A DNA stretch of 14,293 nucleotides, taken from NCBI GenBank assembly GCA_035687745.1, contig DASRVA010000121.1:1-14293 (forward strand). The letters are read 5' to 3'. Of this stretch, positions 6,326 to 12,770 are shown piece after piece; position 1 is the first letter of the stretch; every line of letters starts with the position of its first letter. A model generated the notes under the pieces. The model was not told the DNA's origin, did no database searches, and was given only the letters and a program-made list of their open reading frames with translations. The stretch is from DASRVA01 sp035687745 (GTDB taxonomy: Bacteria; Gemmatimonadota; Gemmatimonadetes; JACCXV01; JAHWKZ01). The position numbers were made by a program, and so were the translations under genes.

Positions 6326-6952
6326 ATGGCATCGTTGGGCGCATTCCTATTCAGCGGTCCTGCCGGACGGCTGGAAGGGATCCACCGTGAAGGCAGCAAT
6401 GGATCCCCGCTGGCGGCCCTCGTGTGCCATCCCCATCCACAGCACGGCGGGAGCATGCACAGCAAGGTCGTCTACCGCGCTGCCAAAGCCATCGAGAAGC
6501 TCGGATGGGCCGTTCTGCGGTTCAACTTTCGCGGAGTGGGCGCTTCCCAGGGCTCGTTCGCCGATGGTCGCGGCGAAGCAGGCGATGTCCGAGCGGCGCT
6601 GGACTGGCTGGCGGCCCGGCACCCGGGGTCCGGGCTCATCGTCGCCGGCTTCTCGTTCGGATGCGCGGTCGGCCTCCCGGTCGGTGCCGCCGATGATCGC
6701 GTCACGCACCTTGTGGGGATCGGGACCCCGACCGGGAGCTTCGACTTCCACGCGTTGGCGGGGGTCGCCAAGCCCAAGCTCTTCGTTCAGGGCGAGGAGG
6801 ACAAGCATGGTCCATTGGCCGAACTCCAGGCCGGGCTAGCCCGTGTGGCGAAGCCGTGGGAGCTCGTGATCGTCGAGGGGGCGGATCACTTCTTCACCGG
6901 GCGGCTCCCGCTCCTCGAGCGGGCCATCGTCGACTTCTTCGCGAAGCTGTGA
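6326..6952 (+). CDS. Alpha/beta hydrolase of the COG2945 type
   Basis: The 208-residue protein is a small cytoplasmic alpha/beta hydrolase of the COG2945 (KANL3/Tex30-like) group. Family signatures are CHPHPQHGGSM (34-44), RFNFRGVGASQGSFADGRGE (65-84), the nucleophile elbow GFSFG (108-112) with S110, QGEEDK (155-160) with the likely acid D159, and GADHFF (185-190) with the catalytic H188. The triad is therefore complete. The natural substrate of this family is not settled; esterase or thioesterase activity is the usual guess. The start ATG 6326 is preferred over an upstream ATG at 6239 because the family homology begins near FLFSGPAGRLEG and the extra 29 residues look like noncoding sequence. 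The gene stands alone, convergent with lemA, with 20 bp between the stop codons. Confidence 0.88.
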   Translation: MASLGAFLFSGPAGRLEGIHREGSNGSPLAALVCHPHPQHGGSMHSKVVYRAAKAIEKLGWAVLRFNFRGVGASQGSFADGRGEAGDVRAALDWLAARHPGSGLIVAGFSFGCAVGLPVGAADDRVTHLVGIGTPTGSFDFHALAGVAKPKLFVQGEEDKHGPLAELQAGLARVAKPWELVIVEGADHFFTGRLPLLERAIVDFFAKL

Positions 6953-6972
6953 CGGCCCTCGGCGCCAGAATC

Positions 6973-7563
6973 TCAGTCGCTTCCGAAATCCACCTGCGGC
7001 GGCTCCTCGACGCCGGGGGGCGCTGCAAACGGCTCCTTCGTCTCGGCGCCGATCACCTTCGCCGTGATGACCTGCGGGAACTGACGGATGTAGCTGTTGA
7101 ACGAGCGGACCCGCTCGTTGTACTCGCGGCGCGCAAAAGCCAGCCGGTTCTCGGTCTCCGTGAGCTCGTCCTGGAGCGCCCGGAAGCTCTGGTTGGCCGT
7201 CAGTGTGGGATAGGCCTCGACCGACACGTTCAGGAAGAGCCGCAGGTTCCTGGCCAGCTCGTCGCTGGCGGCGCCGAGGGTCGGAAGGTCGGCATCCCCC
7301 TCGACCGCCTGCCGCACGTCCTCTCGCGCAGCCTCGAGCCCGGCCCGCGCTTCGGCCACGCGGGTGAAGGTACGCTCCTCGAAGGCCGCCGCCTCGTCAA
7401 CCGTGGCCACCAGGTTCGGGATCAGGTCGTTCCGCCGGATCAGCTCGGTCTCGATGTTGGCGCGCGACTCCTCGACCTCCTCGTCCATCCGTTGAATCGT
7501 GTTGTATCCGCAGCCCGAGACCGTGATCAACGTGGCGAGGGCTGTCCAGAGCGTCCTCTTCAT
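6973..7563 (-). CDS. lemA: LemA family lipoprotein
   Basis: The 196-residue product has an N-terminal membrane anchor with a lipobox-like VSGC (15-18), then the helical LemA domain. The landmarks are EEVEESRANIETELIRRNDL (28-47) followed at once by IPNLVATVDEAAAFEE, where LemA proteins have W-x-x-I-x-x-x-L-x-R-R-x-D-L-I-P-N-L-V, and the C-terminal ARREYNERVRSFNSYIRQFP, which corresponds to the conserved Y-N-x-x-I-x-x-F-P segment. The family's exact role is unknown; members occur beside TPM-domain proteins in many bacteria, as here. A proline-rich tail (EEPPQVDFGSD) ends the protein. The start ATG 7563 overlaps the stop of the nucleotidyltransferase gene as ATGA. A longer open frame to 7701 lies inside that gene and is discarded in favour of the signal-peptide start. 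Confidence 0.93.
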   Translation of the reverse strand: MKRTLWTALATLITVSGCGYNTIQRMDEEVEESRANIETELIRRNDLIPNLVATVDEAAAFEERTFTRVAEARAGLEAAREDVRQAVEGDADLPTLGAASDELARNLRLFLNVSVEAYPTLTANQSFRALQDELTETENRLAFARREYNERVRSFNSYIRQFPQVITAKVIGAETKEPFAAPPGVEEPPQVDFGSD

Positions 7564-8291
7564 CGTTCTTCCCCCTCCTCGAAGTCGTCCACGTACGCGA
7601 GCACCCTGCGAACCAGGTCGTAGTATGTCGTCGTCACCGGATCGCCGACGGTGAGCCACGGCGGCTCGCGCGACTCCCGCCCGGCGACCATGGCGAGACA
7701 ACCCTCCGGCGTCCCGCCCACGAGCGTCGCGACAGCGCGCACGGCTTCCTCCATCCGCGCCGGCGCCGGGCGTCCGGCGAGCCGGAGCGCGGACCGAAAG
7801 TAGGTGGCAAAGGAGGGCAGGGCCGCGACGAGGACGCCTCCCACACGCTCCGGCTCCAGGGCCGCGAGCATGAGGGTCTCGTGGAGCTGGACGAGTCGCC
7901 CCCTGAGCTCGTGCTCGGCCTGGCTGCGGAGGGCCGTCCGGTCGACCTGGACGCCGGCCACCGGATCGTCCCCCATCAGGACGCGGCGGTGGTCCAGCAT
8001 TTCGGCGACCTCGATGGCAAAGGCGTCACCGGCCCGCGGCCACTCGTCGGCACCGATCAGCATCGGGGCGCAGCGCCGTTCGACGATCCAGTGCCGTGCC
8101 AGCGGCGTCACGCGCTCGAGGTCGGCGAGACGGATCCGCTCGACCACGACCAGCATGTTGATGTCGCTGACGCCGGCGACCGCGTCTCCGCGCGGGACCG
8201 ACCCGTAGAGGATGACGCTTCGAAGCGCCGGACCGTAGATCTCGGCCAGGAGCTCGGCGAAACGCTCCGCGATCTCGACCGGATCCTTCAT
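7560..8291 (-). CDS. Nucleotidyltransferase-fold protein with altered active site
   Basis: The 243-residue protein begins with a Pol-beta-type nucleotidyltransferase domain. The GS motif is YGSVPRGDAVAGVSDINMLVV (29-49). In active enzymes the segment reads G-S-x10-D-x-D; here it is S-D-I-N, so the second metal-binding aspartate is asparagine (N45). A third candidate acidic residue is E94 in FAIEVAEML. The C-terminal part (120-225) is mostly helical, with HELRGRLVQLHETLMLAALE (127-146), and may be a substrate-binding or HEPN-like bundle, as in MNT-HEPN fusions. It is probably a nucleotide-binding or weakly active protein; its substrate is unknown. The start ATG 8291 follows the TPM gene by 22 bp, with AGAGGA about 4 bases upstream. 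Its place between TPM and lemA suggests co-expression with them. Confidence 0.8.
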   Translation of the reverse strand: MKDPVEIAERFAELLAEIYGPALRSVILYGSVPRGDAVAGVSDINMLVVVERIRLADLERVTPLARHWIVERRCAPMLIGADEWPRAGDAFAIEVAEMLDHRRVLMGDDPVAGVQVDRTALRSQAEHELRGRLVQLHETLMLAALEPERVGGVLVAALPSFATYFRSALRLAGRPAPARMEEAVRAVATLVGGTPEGCLAMVAGRESREPPWLTVGDPVTTTYYDLVRRVLAYVDDFEEGEER

Positions 8292-8313
8292 CGTGTCCTC
8301 TCCGTCATACGAG

Positions 8314-9183
8314 TCACCACGTCCCCCCGGCGCCGCCGCCGCCGAACCCACCACCGCCACCGAATCCGCCGAACCCGCCCCCGAACCCGCCGCCCGAGCC
8401 GCCGCCGCCGAAACCGCCCCAGCCTCCCCGTCCGCCGCCGATCGGCGGCAGCACGATCGGCCCATGTCCACCAAAGCGCCCACCGCCCCGCCAGGGTCCA
8501 CCCGCCGCACCGCCTCCCCCACGGCTCGCGGCCCGGATCACGGAGACCAGGACCACGAGCGCCGAGAGGCCCAGGAACAGGATCACCAGCGTGCTGCCCG
8601 GGGAGAGGCCGCGCCCCTCGGGCGCTTCAGACACCGGGACGGATCCGGTCAACTCGAAGTCGAATCGTTCGGCATACTCCCGGGCGATCGCCGACACGCC
8701 GGCCAGGATCCCGTCCCCGTAACGTCGATCGCGGAACGCAGGGACCATGGCTCGATCGCGGATCCGGCCGGCCTCGCTCGCCGTGATGAACGTATTGGAG
8801 CCGAAGGCGAGGGCGATCTCGATGTGGCCGCGGCCGTCACCCGAGGTCTCCTTGGGAACCACGAGGACCAGCGTGCCGGTGAGCCGGGCAGGCTCCCCCG
8901 GCTCGCCCGACTTCCCGACGCCCCAACGCTCGCCGATCTCGTGGGCCACGATGTTGCGCGGGGCTCCCTCGAGGCTGGGGAGCGTGACCACGACGATCTC
9001 GCCGCCCGATTTCGCCCGGACCTCGTCGATCACGCGCTCGATCGCCCGCTCGCTCTCGGGATCGATCACGTCGGCGAAATCGTTGACGTATCCTACCGGA
9101 TCGGGGATCCGCGGCTGGGCGTGGAGCAGAGGGACGGAAGCCAGGGCGAGCAACGCTGCCAGAGACCACGGGCAAGGCCTCAT
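8314..9183 (-). CDS. TPM-domain membrane protein with glycine-rich tail (YgcG-like)
   Basis: The 289-residue product starts with a signal peptide (MRPCPWSLAALLALASVPLL, then HAQ at 21-23, probable cleavage before Q23). A TPM domain follows at about 31-175, recognised from VGYVNDFADVIDPESERAIE, SGGEIVVVTLPSLEG, ARLTGTLVLVVPKE, HIEIALAFGSN and the RDRRYGDGILAGVSAIA segment. One transmembrane helix lies at about 197-216 (STLVILFLGLSALVVLVSVI), and residues 221-289 are almost entirely glycine with scattered F, W and R. The family includes YgcG and the photosystem repair protein Psb32, and commonly occurs with LemA. The TPM domain should lie outside the cytoplasm and the tail inside. The start ATG 9183 is preferred to a TTG three codons earlier. 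It appears to open the TPM-nucleotidyltransferase-LemA operon. Confidence 0.92.
   Translation of the reverse strand: MRPCPWSLAALLALASVPLLHAQPRIPDPVGYVNDFADVIDPESERAIERVIDEVRAKSGGEIVVVTLPSLEGAPRNIVAHEIGERWGVGKSGEPGEPARLTGTLVLVVPKETSGDGRGHIEIALAFGSNTFITASEAGRIRDRAMVPAFRDRRYGDGILAGVSAIAREYAERFDFELTGSVPVSEAPEGRGLSPGSTLVILFLGLSALVVLVSVIRAASRGGGGAAGGPWRGGGRFGGHGPIVLPPIGGGRGGWGGFGGGGSGGGFGGGFGGFGGGGGFGGGGAGGTW
8317..8523 (-). repeat. Low-complexity glycine-codon tract
   Basis: The last 69 codons of the TPM-domain gene are mostly GGN glycine codons with interspersed TTC, TGG and CGG, seen on the plus strand as repeated CCNCC groups. It encodes a disordered Gly/Phe-rich tail such as many YgcG-like proteins carry. 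Such a tract is prone to length change by slippage. Confidence 0.8.
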
Positions 9184-9291
9184 GGCGCGCAAACTCGACG
9201 GTGCTGGATGTCCGAAGCCGCGTTCACCGGATGGAGCGACCCGGAGCGCCCGCGGGCGTGGCGCCCCGACCCTCTCGACGATACAGGTACG

Positions 9292-9738
9292 CTAGCCCTC
9301 GACCGTGAACGATTGGGTCTCGACCGGCTGACCGTCCAGCGAGATCGCGACCTCGTACGCGCCGGCCGGCCATCCGTCCGGCTTCGAAACGTGGAACTCG
9401 GTCACCTCGGGACCGGTCGGGGCGATCGTCTGGCTGGACTCCTCCACCACCTGTCCGTCCTCGAACGTCCAGCGTGCGGCGAGCGTCGCGCTGGGCGCCG
9501 TGCCCTCGGTGCGAACGGACACGTAGATGGTGTCGGTTGGCTCGAAGTTCGTCGTGGCTTCGCTGACCGCCTTGTCGGCGCTGACCGCTTTGCCGAGCGT
9601 CACCTCGGTGACCTCGACGTCCGCTGTCGCGGTGGGTGCCGGAGCGGGCTCCTCCGTCGCCCCGGTATCCGCTTCCCGATTGCCGCAGCCAGCCGCGATA
9701 AGCAGACCTGCCGCGAGAAGGACAGTCCAGCGCGTCAT
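9292..9738 (-). CDS. Small lipoprotein with a C-terminal beta-sandwich-like domain
   Basis: The 148-residue protein begins MTRWTVLLAAGLLIAAGC; the hydrophobic stretch and lipobox cysteine at residue 18 mark a lipoprotein. A 25-residue A/P/T/E-rich linker follows. Residues 60-148 look like a single beta-sandwich: alternating polar and hydrophobic strands such as DTIYVSVRTEG, LAARWTFEDGQVV, TEFHVSKPDGWPAGAYEVAI and a closing TQSFTVEG. It resembles the immunoglobulin-like domains found on secreted proteins of several GC-rich phyla, but I do not recognise a named family. The start ATG 9738 overlaps the LysM gene stop as ATGA, so the two are probably translated in concert. Function unknown; a cell-envelope role is likely from the signal alone. 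Confidence 0.82.
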   Translation of the reverse strand: MTRWTVLLAAGLLIAAGCGNREADTGATEEPAPAPTATADVEVTEVTLGKAVSADKAVSEATTNFEPTDTIYVSVRTEGTAPSATLAARWTFEDGQVVEESSQTIAPTGPEVTEFHVSKPDGWPAGAYEVAISLDGQPVETQSFTVEG

Positions 9739-10034
9739 TTGCCCTCCGCCTTGGCCGGGATCGTGAACGTCTGACCGGGATGGATTACGTCGGGGTCCTT
9801 GATCGTTTCCTTGTTCGCCTCGTAGATCCGGCGCCACTGGTTGCCGTCCCCGTAGAGCTTCTGCGAGATCTTCCAGAGGCTGTCGCCGGCCTGGACGGTA
9901 TAGGTGCTCGCTCCCGCGGGTTCCTTCTTCTCCGGTGGAGCCGCGGTTGAGGAACCGCCCGACTTGACGTTGGAAAAGTCGGCCTTGGCCTTCTTCTTCT
10001 CCTTGTCGTCCTTGAACCTGTCGAAAATCCCCAT
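9735..10034 (-). CDS. LysM-domain protein without signal peptide, Kbp-like C-terminus
   Basis: This 99-residue protein has a charged N-terminus (MGIFDRFKDDKEKKKAKADF), a flexible S/P/K-rich linker and one LysM domain at 44-93: YTVQAGDSLWKISQKLYGDG, then an NQWRRIYEANKETIKDPD helix and a VIHPGQTFTIP strand. LysM domains usually bind peptidoglycan or chitin, yet no signal peptide or membrane segment is present. The pattern is closest to the LysM half of the cytoplasmic potassium-binding protein Kbp (YgaU) of E. coli, which also carries a BON domain; that domain is missing here. A strong GGAGG (10040-10044) sits 5 bases before the ATG. It is the first gene of a two-gene unit with the lipoprotein that follows. 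Whether it is cytoplasmic or exported by an unrecognised route is open. Confidence 0.88.
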   Translation of the reverse strand: MGIFDRFKDDKEKKKAKADFSNVKSGGSSTAAPPEKKEPAGASTYTVQAGDSLWKISQKLYGDGNQWRRIYEANKETIKDPDVIHPGQTFTIPAKAEGK

Positions 10035-10105
10035 GATCCCCTCCCGATGGGGTGCGTGACGGGATCACCGACGCGAAAACGAGTCGCGTGACCCGCTGAA
10101 AAGCT

Positions 10106-10134
10106 TAACTAGCAGGCGGTGCTGCAGGCGTCAA
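10106..10134 (-). promoter_or_regulatory. Possible promoter of the LysM-lipoprotein pair
   Basis: On the leftward strand TTGACG (10129-10134) matches the -35 consensus at 5 of 6 positions. The hexamer 17 bp downstream, TAGTTA (10106-10111), is a poor -10 but is part of the most AT-rich stretch in this gap. The 106-bp gap between YjbQ and the LysM gene holds nothing else I recognise. Confidence 0.27.
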
Positions 10135-10140
10135 CCGATC

Positions 10141-10521
10141 TCAGGCGCTCGCAAGCCAAATCTGGCGGTTGCGTGGACCGTCGAACTCGCAGAAGAAGAT
10201 CGATTGCCAGGTGCCTAGACTCAGCTCTCCGTCCGCGGCCGCGACCAGGACCGAAGAGCCCGCCAGACAGGCGAGAACGTGAGCCGGCGCGTTCCCCTCG
10301 GCGTGCCGATAGGGCAGGTCCTCCGGCACCAGGCGCTCCCAGGACATGAGGATGTCGCGAGCCACGTCGGGGTCGGCTCCCTCGTTGATCGTCACCCCGG
10401 CGGTCGTGTGGGGGACATAGACGAGCCAGACGCCATCCTCGCGGCCGATGGCTCGCGCCACCTGGTCGGTGATGTCCACCAGGATCCGCTTCTTGTCGGT
10501 CTTGAGGGCGATCCGCTTCAA
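10141..10521 (-). CDS. yjbQ: YjbQ/UPF0047 family protein, secondary thiamine-phosphate synthase type
   Basis: The 126-residue protein shows the family's conserved motifs in order: VPHTTAGVTINEGADPDVARD (36-56), EDLPYRHAEGNAPAHVLACL (67-86), SSVLVAAADGELSLGTWQSI (89-108) and FDGPRNRQIW (113-122). Family members form trimers with a conserved histidine and acidic pocket, and the family carries the name secondary thiamine-phosphate synthase because members can supply weak thiamine-phosphate synthase activity; the primary role is not settled. The start chosen is TTG 10521, which overlaps the E1 dehydrogenase stop as TTGA and gives a product close to the family's usual length. A frame extension to 10776 lies within the E1 gene. 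Overlap with a thiamine-diphosphate-dependent enzyme is suggestive of a cofactor link. Confidence 0.93.
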   Translation of the reverse strand: MKRIALKTDKKRILVDITDQVARAIGREDGVWLVYVPHTTAGVTINEGADPDVARDILMSWERLVPEDLPYRHAEGNAPAHVLACLAGSSVLVAAADGELSLGTWQSIFFCEFDGPRNRQIWLASA

Positions 10522-12659
10522 TATCGGGCCAGCTCGCGCATGCCGGCGGCGATGTCCTCGACCTGTGGAAGGGTCGCGTCCTCGAGCGAGGGCGCATAGC
10601 CGACGTGGCAATCCAGTGCAGCCACGCGCCGTACCGGGCCGTCCAGGTGCTCGAAGAGCTCGTCCGCGATCCACGCCGCCACCTCCGCCCCGAAGCCCCA
10701 CGAGATGGGATCCTCGTACACGACGAGCGCCTTGCTCGTCCGTCGGACGCTCTCCGCTACGGCTTCGTGGTCCCACGGAGACAAGGATCGAAGATCGAGC
10801 ACCTCGGCCTCGAGCCCTTCCTTCTCCGCGAGATCCTTGGCGGCCGCCAGCGAGCGTTGAACGGTGGCCCCGTAGGTGATCACGGTCAGGTCATCGCCTT
10901 CCCGAACCTTGAGAGCACGTCCGAACGGGATCGTGTAGTCGGGTCCGGGATACCGTCCCTTGTTGTACGCCTGCCGGTACAGGTGCTTGTGCTCGAGGAA
11001 CATGACCGGGTCCTCGCAGCGTATGGCCGTCCGTAGAAGCCCGTTGGCGTCTTCGGCGGTGGCCGGCATGACCACACGCAAGCCCGGGTTCGCGGTGAAC
11101 AGGATGGTGCCCGACTGGGAGTGATAGATGGAACCACCCTTCAGATATCCGCCGCACGCGACGCGTACGACGACGGGCGAGGAAAAGTCGTTGTTGGAGC
11201 GCCACCGGGTGAGCGCGAGCTCGTTGCGGATCTGCATGAAGGCCGGCCAGATGTAGTCGTAGAACTGGATCTCGACGACCGGCTTCAGGCCTCGGGTCGC
11301 CAGACCCACCGCGCGTCCCACGATGTTGGCCTCGGCCAGGGGCGAGTTGAAGACCCGGATGGCGCCGTGCCGCCGCTGCAGGTTGGCCGTAACCTTGAAG
11401 ACCCCGCCCTTCCCCTTGACCTCGTCGAGGACTTGCTCACGGGAGGCATCCGCCACGTCCTCGCCAAAGACGAGGATACGAGGATCCCGCCGCATCTCGT
11501 CGGTCATGCAGGCGTTCAGCAGGTCCACCATCGTCGTCGGCTCGCCTTCGAGCGCCGGCTCGGAAGCGAAGACCTCGGAGGTCGGATCGACGTCCGGCGA
11601 ATAGACGTAGTCGAGCGCGGTGGACCCCGCCGGCTGGGGCGACTCGAGCGCACGGTCAGCGGCCGCGGCAATCTCGGCTTCCACCGCCTCCCGGACCGCC
11701 TGCAGCTCCTCCTCCGTCGCCCACCCCTCCTCGAGGAGCCGCGCCGGGAAGGTCCTCAGGGGGTCACGGGCCGCATCCTCGTCACGCTCTCGCTCCGGCC
11801 GGTACATCTTTTCGTCGTCGGAAAGGCTGTGCGAGTACGGCCGGATCACGTGCGCGTGGACGAGAGCGGGGCCCTTTCCCGACCGGCACCAGGCAACGGC
11901 GGCGGCAAGGGCTTCGAACGAAGCGACCGGATCGCAGCCATCGACCTCGGCCAGGTGGAGATCGGGGAACCCGCGGACCAGCTTGGAGATCGATCCCCCC
12001 GCCGTCTGCACCTCGACCGGAACGCTGATCGCGTAGCGGTTATCCTGGATCAGGTAGAGGACGGGGAGCTTCAGATTGCAGGCGGTGTTCAGGGATTCCC
12101 AGAACTCCCCTTCGCTCGTGGTGCCGTCCCCCGCAGTGACGAGCGTCACCTCGTTGTCGCGGTATCCTCCGGGCGCGTTGCGGAGCCGGTCGGCCAGCTC
12201 GGGAATCCGCGCCATTCTCCAGGCGGCCTCGGCGCAGCCGACGGCGTTCAGGAACTGCGTGCCGGTGGGGCTGGACGTGGTGACGATGTTGATCTCCTTG
12301 GACCCCCAGTGGGACGGCATCTGACGGCCGCCGGACTGCGGATCTGCGGCAGCCCCCACCGCCTGCAGGAGCATGGCGTCGACCGACATCCCGAGGGCGA
12401 GACAGAGCGCGCGGTCCCGGTAGTAGAGGTAGAACCAGTCGTAGCCCGGGCGCAGCAGCCGCCCGGCGGCCACCTGGACCGCTTCGTGCCCGGCCCCGGA
12501 GATCTGGAAGAAGATCTTGTTCTGCCGCTTGAGCTGGATCTCGCGGTCGTCGATCCGGCGGGCCGCGAACATGAGGCGGTACATGTCGATTCGCGCGGCT
12601 GCGTCGAGCTGGGCGCTGCGCTGCGGGGCGCGGACCGTGGATCCGGCGACGGGCTCCAT
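10518..12659 (-). CDS. Fused alpha/beta E1 component of a 2-oxoacid dehydrogenase (branched-chain type)
   Basis: The 713-residue protein joins the two E1 subunits in one chain. The alpha half (about 20-340) has SGAGHEAVQVAAG (54-66), FYLYYRDRALCLALG (76-90), the thiamine-diphosphate motif GDGTTSEG (177-184) running to QDN (205-207), and the HSLSDD loop (277-282). The beta half (about 375-713) starts TMVDLLNACMTDEM and contains VFGEDVA (397-403), FNSPLAEANIVGRAVG (437-452), YHSQSG (512-517) with the conserved H513, and VYEDPISWGFGAEV (647-660). It should decarboxylate a 2-oxoacid and hand the acyl group to an E2 lipoyl carrier; no E2 or E3 gene is in the window. Branched-chain rather than pyruvate substrate is the better guess but is not proven. 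ATG 12659 has no Shine-Dalgarno sequence; a promoter lies so close that the message may be leaderless. The gene overlaps yjbQ by 4 bp. Confidence 0.95.
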   Translation of the reverse strand: MEPVAGSTVRAPQRSAQLDAAARIDMYRLMFAARRIDDREIQLKRQNKIFFQISGAGHEAVQVAAGRLLRPGYDWFYLYYRDRALCLALGMSVDAMLLQAVGAAADPQSGGRQMPSHWGSKEINIVTTSSPTGTQFLNAVGCAEAAWRMARIPELADRLRNAPGGYRDNEVTLVTAGDGTTSEGEFWESLNTACNLKLPVLYLIQDNRYAISVPVEVQTAGGSISKLVRGFPDLHLAEVDGCDPVASFEALAAAVAWCRSGKGPALVHAHVIRPYSHSLSDDEKMYRPERERDEDAARDPLRTFPARLLEEGWATEEELQAVREAVEAEIAAAADRALESPQPAGSTALDYVYSPDVDPTSEVFASEPALEGEPTTMVDLLNACMTDEMRRDPRILVFGEDVADASREQVLDEVKGKGGVFKVTANLQRRHGAIRVFNSPLAEANIVGRAVGLATRGLKPVVEIQFYDYIWPAFMQIRNELALTRWRSNNDFSSPVVVRVACGGYLKGGSIYHSQSGTILFTANPGLRVVMPATAEDANGLLRTAIRCEDPVMFLEHKHLYRQAYNKGRYPGPDYTIPFGRALKVREGDDLTVITYGATVQRSLAAAKDLAEKEGLEAEVLDLRSLSPWDHEAVAESVRRTSKALVVYEDPISWGFGAEVAAWIADELFEHLDGPVRRVAALDCHVGYAPSLEDATLPQVEDIAAGMRELARY

Positions 12660-12668
12660 CGCCGACCG

Positions 12669-12698
12669 ATTCTAGCGTGGCCCGGGCCGGAGGAGCAA
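12669..12698 (-). promoter_or_regulatory. Promoter of the E1 dehydrogenase gene
   Basis: On the leftward strand TTGCTC (12693-12698) is followed after 18 bp by TAGAAT (12669-12674), a 5 of 6 match to the -10 consensus. Transcription should begin around 12660-12663, only a few bases before ATG 12659. This agrees with the missing ribosome binding site. Confidence 0.45.
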
Positions 12699-12703
12699 AC
12701 GAG

Positions 12704-12733
12704 TTGGGACCTCCGGCTCCGAGCGGTTATATT
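12704..12733 (+). promoter_or_regulatory. Promoter of the HD-domain gene
   Basis: TTGGGA (12704-12709) and TATATT (12728-12733) are 18 bp apart, 4 of 6 and 5 of 6 matches to sigma-70 consensus. The -10 region continues as TATATTTG, which also fits the TAnnTTTG element known from Bacteroidetes promoters. It is the most AT-rich spot in this divergent gap and lies about 40 bases before the start codon. Confidence 0.5.
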
Positions 12734-12770
12734 TGCTGCCGATCTTTCCTAAACCTCATCGAAGGATCCC

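Noticed and set aside
4592..8291. HEPN protein and nucleotidyltransferase as a toxin-antitoxin pair
   Set aside because: The two genes are about 2.6 kb apart with an oppositely oriented gene between them, and belong to separate transcription units.
9247..9258. A 12-bp perfect palindrome (CGCCCGCGGGCG) between the lipoprotein and TPM genes
   Set aside because: A short, pure G/C palindrome is expected by chance in sequence this GC-rich; there is no loop, T tract or second copy nearby to support a role.
8293..9774. A 493-codon plus-strand open frame
   Set aside because: It is antisense to the TPM-domain and lipoprotein genes; its start is the complement of the glycine-rich tail.
11121..12752. 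A 543-codon plus-strand open frame
   Set aside because: It lies opposite the fused E1 dehydrogenase and shows only arginine-, glycine- and valine-rich sequence without motifs.
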